This document shows, one piece after another, positions 1-8,972 of a stretch of DNA of 64,000 bases (position 1 is its first letter; each line of letters opens with the position of its first letter). The translations under genes were made by a program, and so were the position numbers. Under the pieces are notes generated by a model, which worked only from the letters and a program-made list of their open reading frames with translations, ran no database searches and was not told the origin of the DNA. This DNA is from Ramlibacter tataouinensis (GTDB taxonomy: Bacteria; Pseudomonadota; Gammaproteobacteria; Burkholderiales; Burkholderiaceae_C), in assembly GCA_002427815.1 (NCBI GenBank), contig DIZF01000007.1, forward strand, positions 36,707 through 100,706. Reading direction: 5' to 3'.

Positions 1-414
1 GCCAGCATCTGCTGCTCGCCCCCCGACAGCTGCGTGCCCAGGTTGTGCGTGCGCTCGCCCAGCCGGGGGAACATCTCGTAGACCCGAGCCGGCGTCCAGC
101 GCCCGGGGCGGGCCACCGCCGTGAGGTTCTCGTGCACGGTCAGCGACTTGAAGATGTTGCGTTCCTGCGGCACCCAGCCGATGCCGGCCGCCGCGCGCGC
201 ATGGGACGGCAGTTTGTGCAGAGCGATACCGCCCAGCGTGATGCTGCCGCCATGCTGCCGGGTGGCGCCGGCCAGCGTGTTGATCAGCGTGGTCTTGCCG
301 GTCCCGTTGCGGCCCAGCAGCGCCAGCGTTTCGCCGGCGGCCAAGGCAAGCGAGACGCCGTCGAGGATCACGGCCGCGCCGTAGCCCGCGCTCAGGTTCT
401 CGACGCGCAGCAAT

Positions 415-422
<8 letters not shown>
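1..422 (-). CDS. livF: Branched-chain amino acid-type ABC transporter ATPase LivF (3' end outside window)
   Basis: This is the second ATPase of a liv-type importer and energises uptake through LivH/LivM from the cytoplasmic face. About 140 residues are visible. The Walker A motif GRNGTGKTT lies at residues 37-45, and the signature LSGGEQQ sits right at the window edge. The Walker B half is therefore outside the window. ATG at 422 starts MSELLRVENLSAGYG, a typical LivF N-terminus. The gene follows livG with an 8-base overlap (livG ends at 415). The substrate is unknown. Liv systems of this type in Burkholderiales often carry aromatic or carboxylic acids, and the neighbouring vanillate demethylase genes fit that, but this is inference. 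Confidence 0.93.
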
Positions 423-1193
<771 letters not shown>

Positions 1194-1197
<4 letters not shown>

Positions 1198-2171
1198 GAC
1201 GGGCGGCCCCTGCGCCACCAGGTCCAGGGCCGGATCAGGCGGTCGCGCCCGACCCGCACCAGCACCACCAGGAACAGTCCGAGCCAGAAAGTCCAGTACT
1301 GCGGCGTGACCGACGACAGCGTGTCCTGCAGCAGCGTGAACACGATGGCACCCGCCACGCCGCCATACAGCCAGCCGGTGCCGCCCACCACCAGCATCAG
1401 CAGCACGTCGGCCGAGCGGTGGAACTCGAAGACATCCAGCGATGCGAAGCCGCTGGTCTGCGCCATCAGCGCGCCGGCAGCGCCGGCGATGGCCGCGGCC
1501 ACCGTGTAGGCGACAGCCAGGCGCGAGCCCACCGGGATGCCGATGGCCATGGCCCGCAGCCGGTTGTCGCGGATGGCCTTCAATGTCGCGCCCAGCGGCG
1601 AGTTCACGAACCGGCGCGCCAGGAAAAAGAGGATCAGCAGCACCGTCATCGAATACCAGGCGGCCGTGCGGCCTGACAGATCGAATTCGAAGCGGCCGAG
1701 CACCGGCCCCATCACCACGCCCTGCAGGCCGTCCGAACCGCCGGTCAGCCAGTCCAGCTTGTTGGCCAGTTCCAGCAGGATCAGCGCGAAGCCCAGCGTC
1801 ACCATCAGTCGCGTCAGATCGGTGCCGCGCTGGATGGTGACGGACGCGATCGCGCCGAGCACCGTGGCCGTGGCGATGCCGACAGCCAGCCCGACCAGCG
1901 GGTCCGGCATCACGTATTTGGCGAACAGGGCCGCGGAATAGGCGCCCATCCCGAGAAAAGCCGCGTGCCCCAGCGACACGATGCCGGTATAGCCCAGCAC
2001 CAGATCGAGCGAAACCGCGAACAGCGCCACGATCGCGATCTCGTTGACGATGAAGGCGTGGCTGGGCAGCAGCACCGGCGAGGCGAAGGCGGCCAGCCAC
2101 AACAGCGGCTCCCAGGCGCGCCAGCGCCGGCCCGCCAGCAGCGATTGCTGCGCGGAGGTCGGGTCGCTCAT
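1194..2171 (-). CDS. livM: Branched-chain amino acid-type ABC permease LivM
   Basis: A 325-residue integral membrane permease of the LivM family. It has multiple hydrophobic segments and the family cytoplasmic-loop stretch ATLKAIRDNRLRAMAIGIPV, the EAA-like contact site for the ATPases. The length is normal for LivM. It overlaps livH by four bases at 2168-2171 and livG by four at 1194-1197, so livHMG is translated as one coupled block. With LivH it forms the inner-membrane pore for the substrate delivered by the receptor encoded at 3161-4333. Confidence 0.93.
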
Positions 2172-3043
2172 GGCTTGCCTCTGCTGCGCACGAACAGGCC
2201 CTGCGGGCGCCAGATCAGGATCACGATCATCAGGGTGTAGACGATGAAGGCGCCCAGCTTCGGGATGTAGTACTTGCCGGCGACGTCGGCGATGCCCAGC
2301 AACAGTGCCGCCAGCAGCGGACCGGTGATCGACGACGTGCCGCCGACCGCGACCACGATCAGAAAATAGATCATGAACTTGAGCGGGAAGGTCGGATCGA
2401 GCCCCAGCACCTCCGCGCCCAACGCGCCACCCAGTCCGGCCAGGCCCGAGCCGAAAGCGAAGGTCGCGAGGAACACCACGTTGACGTTGATGCCCAGGCC
2501 GGCGGCGACGCGCTGGTCATCCACCGAGGCGCGCAGGCGACTGCCGAAGCGGGTACGCGCCAGCACGAACTGCAGCGCCACCGCCAGCGCGGCGCAGACG
2601 GCGATGATGAACAGCCGGTAGTGGCCCATGCCAAGCGTCCAGGAGCCGGTGCCGATCTCGGTGCGCCCGCTCAGGAACGGGGGCAACTGGAGCATCTGCT
2701 GGGTCGAGCCCACGAAATAGTCGGTCGCGGCCACGGCCATGAAAGTCAGACCGATCGAGAACAGCACCTGGTCCAGGTGCGGCTTGCGGTACATCGGCCG
2801 GTACAGCGTGCGCTCCAGCACGGCGCCCAGCAGCGCGGCGCCGACAAACGCGATGGGCAGGCACACCAGGAACGGCACGTCGAGGCGCTGCATCAGCAGC
2901 ACGGTGATATAGCCACCGGCCATGGCGAAGGCGCCATGCGCCAGGTTGATGAAGTTCATCAGGCCCATGGTCACCGCCAGGCCGACGGCGAGGATGAACA
3001 ACAGCATCCCGTAGGCGACGCCGTCGAAAAGGATGGTCAACAC
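2168..3043 (-). CDS. livH: Branched-chain amino acid-type ABC permease LivH
   Basis: An integral membrane permease of about 291 residues, partner of LivM. LivH hallmarks include GLMNFINLAHGAFAMAGGY near the N-terminus and RLRASVDDQRVAAGLGI in the ATPase-contact loop. The frame is open to an ATG at 3130, but the extra 29 residues would be encoded by the GC-rich intergenic repeat and are low-complexity Gly/Pro/Ala. I therefore prefer the GTG at 3043 (VLTILFDGVAYG), although no strong ribosome binding site precedes it. It is separated from the receptor gene only by that repeat, so one operon is likely, perhaps with reduced downstream expression. Confidence 0.88.
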   Translation of the reverse strand: MLTILFDGVAYGMLLFILAVGLAVTMGLMNFINLAHGAFAMAGGYITVLLMQRLDVPFLVCLPIAFVGAALLGAVLERTLYRPMYRKPHLDQVLFSIGLTFMAVAATDYFVGSTQQMLQLPPFLSGRTEIGTGSWTLGMGHYRLFIIAVCAALAVALQFVLARTRFGSRLRASVDDQRVAAGLGINVNVVFLATFAFGSGLAGLGGALGAEVLGLDPTFPLKFMIYFLIVVAVGGTSSITGPLLAALLLGIADVAGKYYIPKLGAFIVYTLMIVILIWRPQGLFVRSRGKP

Positions 3044-3061
3044 AGCTTCAGTGCTCGATGG

Positions 3062-3155
3062 GCATTGGGCTCCCTCCCCCGCTGGGGTAGGGCCGGGGGT
3101 GGGGGCGTGGGCGACCGGCCCCCATCCCAACCTTCCCCCGGTGGGGGAAGGAGCA
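3062..3155. repeat. GC-rich intergenic repeat with paired hairpins (REP/BIME-like)
   Basis: Two hairpins flank a GGCCGGGGGTGGGGGCG core. The first has arms CCCTCCCCC (3072-3080) and GGGGTAGGG (3084-3092) with one mismatch. The second has perfect arms CCTTCCCCC (3131-3139) and GGGGGAAGG (3143-3151). This is the class of dispersed repeat common between genes in Burkholderiales and Xanthomonadales. It lies between the liv receptor gene and livH inside one operon, where such hairpins can stabilise upstream mRNA and lower permease expression. A related copy is embedded in the coding sequence at 43964-43999. Confidence 0.8.
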
Positions 3156-3160
3156 GGACA

Positions 3161-4333
3161 TCACTTCGCCTTGCCGGGATCCTTCACGTCCTTGACCACG
3201 TCGAACTCGACGTTCCAGAGCTGGCCGTTCTTCCTCTCGACCTTGCGCAGGTAGACGTTCTGCACGATGTCGCGGGTCTGCGCATCGATGTAGACCGGGC
3301 CGCGCGGGCTCTCGAAGATCTGGCCCTTCATGGCAGCCAGCAAAGCGTCGCCGCCGCCCTTGCCCTGGGTCTTCTTCAGCGCCTCGTAGATCACGCGCAT
3401 GCCGTCATAGCCGCCCACGGCCATGAAGTTGGGCCGCAGGCCCTTGTTGGCCTTCTCGAAAGCCTCGACGAATTTCTTGTTGGCGGCCGATGGGTGCGCA
3501 GCCGAATAGTGGTGCGATGTCACGACGCCGAGTGCGCCGTCGCCCATCTCGTTGAGCTGGTCGTCGTCGGTCACGTCGCCGGTGGCGATCAACCGGATGC
3601 CGGCCTTGTCCATGCCGCGCTCGACAAACTGCTTCATCACGGCGGCGCCCGCGCCGGACGGCACGAACACGAAGAGGGCGTCGGGCTTGGCGTCGCGGAC
3701 CTTCTGCAGGAACGGCGCGAAGTCGGGGCTGCGCAGCGGCACGCGCAGGGATTCGGTCACCTGGCCGCCGTTCAACTGGAGCCGCTCCTTGAAGTATTTC
3801 TCGGCATCGATGCCGGGGCCGTAGTCGCTGACCAGCGTCACGACCTTCTTGATGCCGTTCTTGGGCGCCCAGTCGGCCAGGACGACCGAGACCTGCGGCA
3901 GCGTGAAGCTGGTCCGAACGATGTAGGGCGAAGCTTCCGTGATGCTCGACGTGGCGGCGGCCATCACCACTTCGGGCGTCTTCGACTGCGTGGCGATCGG
4001 CGCCGTGGCCGTTGCCGACGGGGTGATGCCGAAGCCGGCCAGCACGTTCACCTTCTCGTTGACCACCAGTTCCTGGGCCAGGCGGCGCGTGACGTCCGGC
4101 ACGCTGGTATCGTCCTTGACGATCAGTTCGACCTTCTTGCCGGCCACGGTGTCGCCGTTCTGCGCCATCCAAAGGCGCGCCGCCGCTTCGATCTGGCGGC
4201 CCGTCGTCGCCTGCTGCCCCGTCATCGGCAGGATCAGGCCGATCCTGAACTTGTTGTCCTGGGCCAGGCCCAGGCTGCTGGCCGCCAGCAGGGCGGCGGC
4301 AAGGGCGGCCTGGATCATCGTTCTCTTGTGCAT
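3161..4333 (-). CDS. Periplasmic substrate-binding protein of a liv-type ABC transporter
   Basis: A 390-residue type I periplasmic binding protein (LivK/Peripla_BP_6 family). ATG 4333 follows a good GGAG ribosome binding site and gives a classical Sec signal, with a basic MHKRT start, a hydrophobic core and cleavage near LGLAQ-DN. The mature start, NKFRIGLILPMTGQQA, is the family's first strand and ligand loop. The frame extends 20 residues upstream but without signal-peptide character. It captures the substrate in the periplasm for LivHMGF. Nothing in the sequence fixes the ligand. It is first in the liv operon. Confidence 0.92.
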   Translation of the reverse strand: MHKRTMIQAALAAALLAASSLGLAQDNKFRIGLILPMTGQQATTGRQIEAAARLWMAQNGDTVAGKKVELIVKDDTSVPDVTRRLAQELVVNEKVNVLAGFGITPSATATAPIATQSKTPEVVMAAATSSITEASPYIVRTSFTLPQVSVVLADWAPKNGIKKVVTLVSDYGPGIDAEKYFKERLQLNGGQVTESLRVPLRSPDFAPFLQKVRDAKPDALFVFVPSGAGAAVMKQFVERGMDKAGIRLIATGDVTDDDQLNEMGDGALGVVTSHHYSAAHPSAANKKFVEAFEKANKGLRPNFMAVGGYDGMRVIYEALKKTQGKGGGDALLAAMKGQIFESPRGPVYIDAQTRDIVQNVYLRKVERKNGQLWNVEFDVVKDVKDPGKAK

Positions 4334-4480
4334 GGAGTCTCCTTCGGAAGTTTTTGCGGTCACGGTCGCTGGAAGCCCGGCCTCCGGCAACACGCGATTC
4401 TGTGCCTGGAACGGCCCAACGCAAAGCCCGGCCCGGGTCTAGCAGTTATGCAAACTCGCTATATCGAGCGCCCGGTTATC

Positions 4481-5818
4481 TCAATTGGGGCCCTGCCCAT
4501 CCGCGCCCGGACCCCATCCGCCCACGTCGAAGTGGCGGATTTCCCTGACTTCGCGGGCGAGTTCCGCGCGAAAGTCGGGGTGAGCGATCGAGATCAGCGC
4601 CTCCGCCCGCCGCTTCAGGTTCAGGCCGTGCAGGTCGACGATACCGTATTCGGTGGCCACATACTGCACATGGCCACGGGTGGTCACCACGCCGGCGCCC
4701 GGCTTGAGCGTAGCCACGATGCGGGAGACCTGCCCGTTTCTGGCCGTCGAGGGCAGCGCAATGATGGCCTTGCCGCCCTCGGACAGCGCAGCACCCCGGA
4801 TGAAATCCATCTGGCCGCCGATCCCCGAGTAGATGCTGTGTCCGATCGAGTCCGCGCACACCTGCCCGGTCAGGTCGATCTCGATCGCCGCGTTGACGGC
4901 CACCACCCGCGGGTTCTGCCGAATCAGCGCCGTGTCGTTGGTCCGGTCGCAGGGATGGAACTCGACCAGCTGGTTGTCGTGAACGAAGTCGAACAGTTTG
5001 CGCGAGCCGCTCACGAAGCTGGTGACGGTGCGGCCCCGATGCACGTTCTTGTAGCGGTTGGTCACGACCCCGCGCTCGATCAGCGGCACCAGCAGGTCGG
5101 AGAACATCTCGGTGTGCACGCCCAGGTCGTTCTTGTGGCCGAGCCGGCTCAGCACCGCGTTGGGGATCGCGCCTATGCCCATCTGGAGCGTGGAGCCGTC
5201 CTCGACGAGGCGCGCGATGTGCTCGCCGATCTGGTTCTCGACGTTGCCGATCGCGCTGCCGTGCGCCTCATGCAGCGGGCGATCGGTGTGGACGAACGCG
5301 GTCACGCGATCGAACGGAACCACGGTCGCGCCATAAGTGCGCGGGAGTTGTTCGTTGATCTCGGCCAGGACGATCATCGCGTGCTCGGTGGCGGCCTTGG
5401 CAGCATCGATCGAGGTTCCCAGGGTGCACAGTCCATGCTCGTCGGGAGGCGACAACGAGACCAGGGCGACGTCGAGCGGAATGCGCCGGGTCTCGAACAG
5501 TGCCGGGATGTCGGAGAGAAAGACCGGCACGAAGAAGGCGCGGCCCTCCTCGACGGGCTTGCGCAAGCCTTCGTCCGTGAACAGCGGGTTCGGGATGAAG
5601 GCCTGCTGGTACTTCGCCTCGCTGAAGCGGCAGGGGCCGCCGAGGTGGAGGTGGAACAGTTCGACACCCTCCAGATCGGTGCGCTCCACCATCGCGTCGA
5701 GCAGGGTGGTCGGGGTGGCGGCGGCACCGTGGATGAACACCTTCTGGTGGCTCTCGAGATGGCTGACGACGTCGCGTGCGCTCACTGCGCGCTGCTCCCA
5801 GCCGGGGTATCGGTTCAT
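4481..5818 (-). CDS. Acetyl-CoA hydrolase/4-hydroxybutyrate CoA-transferase family protein
   Basis: A 445-residue class I CoA-transferase family enzyme that would move CoA between acetyl-CoA and a carboxylic acid, or hydrolyse an acyl-CoA. Both family halves are present. The N-terminal half includes FIHGAAATPTTLLDAM. The C-terminal half carries MGIGAIPNAVL and HTEMFSD, whose Glu-237 matches the catalytic glutamate of the Cat2 (4-hydroxybutyrate CoA-transferase) group. I chose ATG 5818; the frame could start at GTG 5851, and neither has a strong ribosome binding site. It lies between the liv operon and the GntR gene on the same strand, so it may activate the acid imported by Liv. The exact acid is not shown. 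Confidence 0.85.
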   Translation of the reverse strand: MNRYPGWEQRAVSARDVVSHLESHQKVFIHGAAATPTTLLDAMVERTDLEGVELFHLHLGGPCRFSEAKYQQAFIPNPLFTDEGLRKPVEEGRAFFVPVFLSDIPALFETRRIPLDVALVSLSPPDEHGLCTLGTSIDAAKAATEHAMIVLAEINEQLPRTYGATVVPFDRVTAFVHTDRPLHEAHGSAIGNVENQIGEHIARLVEDGSTLQMGIGAIPNAVLSRLGHKNDLGVHTEMFSDLLVPLIERGVVTNRYKNVHRGRTVTSFVSGSRKLFDFVHDNQLVEFHPCDRTNDTALIRQNPRVVAVNAAIEIDLTGQVCADSIGHSIYSGIGGQMDFIRGAALSEGGKAIIALPSTARNGQVSRIVATLKPGAGVVTTRGHVQYVATEYGIVDLHGLNLKRRAEALISIAHPDFRAELAREVREIRHFDVGGWGPGADGQGPN

Positions 5819-5929
5819 GGATTCTCGCTTGTTGGTGTCGATGGCATTCACGGTGTCTTGACTTCGCCGCGGCAGCCAGCAGCAGGTAGCGCGCCACGCC
5901 CAGCAGGGGGTCGCAGCCGGATGGAAACA

Positions 5930-6718
5930 TTATCTCAAACGCCCATCCGCCGGCTCCCCGCGCTGCCGGATCAGCCGCACGCCCGGCATGTGATCCAGGT
6001 TGTGGCTTTGCATGGCCTCGCGCAGGTTGCGCTGGGCGATGCGTGCGTGCTCGCGCATGATGGCCTCGGCCCGCGATCCCTCGCGCTGCTCGATCGCGAA
6101 GAGCACCTGCCGGTGCTGGTCCTGCGCCACGATCAGCATGTCGCGCGCCTGCGGCGAGTTGGCCTGCAGCACGACGAAGCCGGACGGGGAAGCGAAAGGC
6201 AATTTCACCACCCGCTCGAGTTCCCGGGCGATCACCAGGCTGCCCGCCATGTCGCTGAGCAGGGTGTGGAACTTCTGGTTGAGCGTGACATAGCGCAGGA
6301 AGGCTTCATCGTCGAGCGCCGGCCGGCTCAGCACCGCATCGACCTGCGCCAGGCAGGCGCGCGCTTCCTGCAACAGCCGCGGTGCCACACCGCGCTCGGC
6401 CGCCAGCCGGGCGGCCAGCCCCTCGACGGTTCCACGCAGTTCGATAGCGTCCGACACATCGCGCTCCGAAAACGTTCGCACCGCATAACCGCCGTTGGGC
6501 AGCGCTTGCAGCAGCCCTTCCTGCTCCAGCCGCATCAAGGCCGCGCGGATCGGCGTGCGCGACACGCCCAGCCGCTCGACGATGGCGAGTTCGGCAATGC
6601 GTTCGCCGCTGGGCAGTTCGCCCGCCAGGATCATTTCGCGCAGCCGCAACTGGGCCTTGACGGCCTGGGAGGCGCCGCTGTCGCCGACCTCGGCGAGCGG
6701 AGAAATCGGGCGGGTCAT
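5930..6718 (-). CDS. GntR-family transcriptional regulator (FadR/VanR-like, FCD domain)
   Basis: A 262-residue regulator. The winged helix spans about residues 20-85, with recognition helix VERLGVSRTPIRAAL. The C-terminal FCD all-helical ligand domain follows, with candidate metal/ligand positions in the NQKFHTLL and QHRQVLFAI helices. It is transcribed divergently from vanA-like and vanB-like genes across about 200 bases that contain two TGTATACA palindromes. VanR proteins of this family repress vanAB and are relieved by vanillate. Assignment as the local VanR is inference from position and family. Confidence 0.88.
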   Translation of the reverse strand: MTRPISPLAEVGDSGASQAVKAQLRLREMILAGELPSGERIAELAIVERLGVSRTPIRAALMRLEQEGLLQALPNGGYAVRTFSERDVSDAIELRGTVEGLAARLAAERGVAPRLLQEARACLAQVDAVLSRPALDDEAFLRYVTLNQKFHTLLSDMAGSLVIARELERVVKLPFASPSGFVVLQANSPQARDMLIVAQDQHRQVLFAIEQREGSRAEAIMREHARIAQRNLREAMQSHNLDHMPGVRLIRQRGEPADGRLR

Positions 6719-6727
6719 GTCTGCTCC

Positions 6728-6735
6728 TGTATACA
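6728..6735. promoter_or_regulatory. TGTATACA palindrome, candidate GntR operator 1
   Basis: A perfect 8-base palindrome, ten bases upstream of the GntR gene start. It matches the second palindrome at 6826-6833. FCD-type GntR regulators bind short NGT-N-ACN-type dyads of this form. Placement next to its own start suggests autoregulation. Confidence 0.5.
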
Positions 6736-6825
6736 GCGCGGCTTACTTTTCGCCGTATTTTCACTCATCATTGGCGGCTTTCCATAGGACGACGCCATCG
6801 GCAACGAAAATTTTCTCGCCCAGAA

Positions 6826-6833
6826 TGTATACA
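6826..6833. promoter_or_regulatory. TGTATACA palindrome, candidate GntR operator 2
   Basis: An identical 8-base palindrome 98 bases from the first, about 90 bases upstream of the vanA-like start, in the zone where its promoter should lie. The paired identical sites in a divergent control region support repression of both sides by the GntR protein. This is sequence-based inference without binding data. Confidence 0.5.
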
Positions 6834-6922
6834 ACAAACCCGTTTTTTCAGGATAATGCGCGTCCGAACCCGCTCCAACGGATAGCCCACTTCACGGTCG
6901 TCCGCCCCACCGAGGAAAAGTG

Positions 6923-7966
6923 ATGTTTCCCAAGAACACCTGGTACGTTGCCTGCACGCCCGCTGAAATCGACGACAAGCCGCTGGGCCGGCAGATCTGC
7001 GGCGAGCAGATCGTTTTCTATCGCGGAGGCGACGGCCAGGTCGCGGCGCTGGAAGATTTCTGTCCGCACCGCGGCGCGCAACTGTCGCTCGGGCAGGTCT
7101 GCGAGGGCAAGCTGGTGTGCGGCTACCACGGCCTGGTGATGGGCTGCGACGGCAAGACGGTGTCCATGCCGGGCCAGCGGGTGCAGGGCTTCCCGAAGAT
7201 CCGCAGCTATCCGGTGGTGGAACGCCACGGCTTCGTCTGGGTCTGGCCCGGCGACGCGACGGTGGCGGATGCGGCGCTCATTCCGCATCTGGAATGGGCC
7301 GACAGTCCGGACTGGGCCTATGGCGGCGGCCTGTACCACATCCACTGCGACTACCGGCTGATGATCGACAACCTGATGGACCTGACGCACGAGACCTATG
7401 TGCACACCACGAGCATCGGCCAGAAGGAGATCGACCAGACCCCGGTCACGACCCGCACCGAAGGCGACACGGTGACCACCAGCCGCTTCATGGAAAACGT
7501 GATGGCTCCGCCCTTCTGGCGCGCCAACCTGCGCGGCAACAACCTGGCCGACGACGTGCCGGTGGATCGCTGGCAGGTCTGCCGCTTCACGCCGCCCAGC
7601 CACGTCATGATCGAAGTCGGCGTCGCGCATGCCGGCCAAGGCGGCTACAACGCCGACACTAAGCACAAGGTGCATGCGGTCGTGGTGGACTTCCTCACGC
7701 CGGAGACCGAAACCTCCATGTGGTACTTCTGGGGCATGGCCCGCAATTTCAATCCCAAGGACCGGGCGCTCACGGCGCAGATCCGCGAGGGCCAGGCGAA
7801 AGTGTTCGCCGAGGACACGGCGGTGCTGGAGGCGCAGCAGGCCAACCTGCTGCGTTATCCCGAGCGCAAGTTGCTGATGCTCAACATCGACGCCGGCGGC
7901 GTCCAGTCACGCCGAATCCTGGACCGCCTCATGGCGCAGGAACAGGCGCAGCCCCAGGCGGCATAA
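6923..7966 (+). CDS. vanA: Vanillate O-demethylase oxygenase subunit (Rieske)
   Basis: A 347-residue Rieske non-heme iron oxygenase alpha subunit that demethylates vanillate-type methoxybenzoates to the phenol plus formaldehyde. Rieske ligands are Cys-47/His-49 (CPHRG) and Cys-66/His-69 (CGYHG). The mononuclear iron site is in IDNLMDLTHETYVH near residue 150, giving the Asp-x-His-x4-His pattern. The start MFPKNTWYVACTP is typical of VanA. A GTG three bases upstream is in frame, but ATG 6923 is better placed after GAGGAAAAG. vanB follows after three bases. Related enzymes act on syringate, dicamba or other aryl ethers, so vanillate is likely but not proven. Confidence 0.9.
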   Translation: MFPKNTWYVACTPAEIDDKPLGRQICGEQIVFYRGGDGQVAALEDFCPHRGAQLSLGQVCEGKLVCGYHGLVMGCDGKTVSMPGQRVQGFPKIRSYPVVERHGFVWVWPGDATVADAALIPHLEWADSPDWAYGGGLYHIHCDYRLMIDNLMDLTHETYVHTTSIGQKEIDQTPVTTRTEGDTVTTSRFMENVMAPPFWRANLRGNNLADDVPVDRWQVCRFTPPSHVMIEVGVAHAGQGGYNADTKHKVHAVVVDFLTPETETSMWYFWGMARNFNPKDRALTAQIREGQAKVFAEDTAVLEAQQANLLRYPERKLLMLNIDAGGVQSRRILDRLMAQEQAQPQAA

Positions 7967-7969
7967 GTC

Positions 7970-8914
7970 ATGGAAAGTCTTGCTGTCACCGTCGTGCGAA
8001 AGACGCTCGAAGCGGAAGGCATCGCCAGCTTCGAGCTGGCCCGCGCCGACGGCGCGCCGCTGCCGCCCTTCAGTGCCGGCTCGCATGTCGACGTCCAGGT
8101 TCCCGGGGGCCTGACCCGCCAGTATTCGCTGTGCAACGACTCGCTCGAGCAGCACCGCTACCGCATCGCCGTGTTGCGCGATCGGGCCTCGCGTGGCGGG
8201 TCGGTGGCCATGCACGACGCGGTGCGCGAAGGCGACCTCCTCCACATCAGTGAGCCCCGCAATCATTTCCCCCTGCAACATGCGGCGCGCAGCCTGCTGT
8301 TTGCCGGCGGCATCGGGGTGACACCACTGCTGTGCATGGCGCAGCGGCTGGCTGCCATAGCCGCTGACTTCGAATTGCACTACTGCACGCGGTCGCCCGG
8401 GCGCACCGCGTTTGCCCAGGAAATCACGGCGTCCGCGTTCGCCGGCCGCGTGCACTTCCATTTCGACGACGGGCCGCCAGGGCAGAAGCTGCAGGTCGAC
8501 CCCCTGTTGGCGACGCCCGAGCCCGGCGCCCACCTCTATGTGTGCGGACCGGCCGGCTTCATAGCTCATGTCGTCGGCAGCGCCAAGGCGCGCGGCTGGC
8601 CGGCGGAACAGATCCACCTGGAATATTTCGCCGCCGCGCCGCAGGACAACTCGGGCGATCAGGCGTTCGAGGTGAAGCTCGCCAGCACCGGCAAAAGCTA
8701 TCCGGTCGCGGCCGGCCAGAGCGTGGTGCAGTCGCTGCGCGAACACGGCATCGAAATCATGACGTCCTGCGAACAGGGCGTCTGCGGCACCTGCATCACC
8801 CGCGTGCTGGACCACCGCGACATGTACTTCACCGAGGAAGAGCGGGCCCTGAACGACCAGTTCACGCCCTGCTGCTCGCGCTCCCGCAGTGCCAGCCTGG
8901 TGCTCGACCTGTAG
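7970..8914 (+). CDS. vanB: Vanillate O-demethylase reductase subunit (FMN/NAD, 2Fe-2S)
   Basis: A 314-residue class IA-type oxygenase reductase that feeds NADH electrons to the Rieske oxygenase. Order: a flavin-binding barrel with RQYSLCND near residue 49, an NAD-binding half beginning LLFAGGIGVTPLLCM, and a C-terminal plant-type ferredoxin. The ferredoxin cysteines are 267, 272 and 275 (CEQGVCGTC) with Cys-301/302 (TPCCSRS) downstream. It starts three bases after vanA and is certainly cotranscribed with it. Length and domain order are normal for VanB. Confidence 0.92.
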   Translation: MESLAVTVVRKTLEAEGIASFELARADGAPLPPFSAGSHVDVQVPGGLTRQYSLCNDSLEQHRYRIAVLRDRASRGGSVAMHDAVREGDLLHISEPRNHFPLQHAARSLLFAGGIGVTPLLCMAQRLAAIAADFELHYCTRSPGRTAFAQEITASAFAGRVHFHFDDGPPGQKLQVDPLLATPEPGAHLYVCGPAGFIAHVVGSAKARGWPAEQIHLEYFAAAPQDNSGDQAFEVKLASTGKSYPVAAGQSVVQSLREHGIEIMTSCEQGVCGTCITRVLDHRDMYFTEEERALNDQFTPCCSRSRSASLVLDL

Positions 8915-8972
8915 CCACGATGTTTTACGATATGCTTTTTACCCCGACGAACTGACCGAAGAGGAACCCGCC

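Noticed and set aside
2621..6787. 1388-codon open frame on the plus strand
   Set aside because: It is antisense to livH, the receptor, CoA-transferase and GntR genes, is rich in His/Gly/Arg/Val, has no ribosome binding site and matches no family. It is a high-GC shadow frame.
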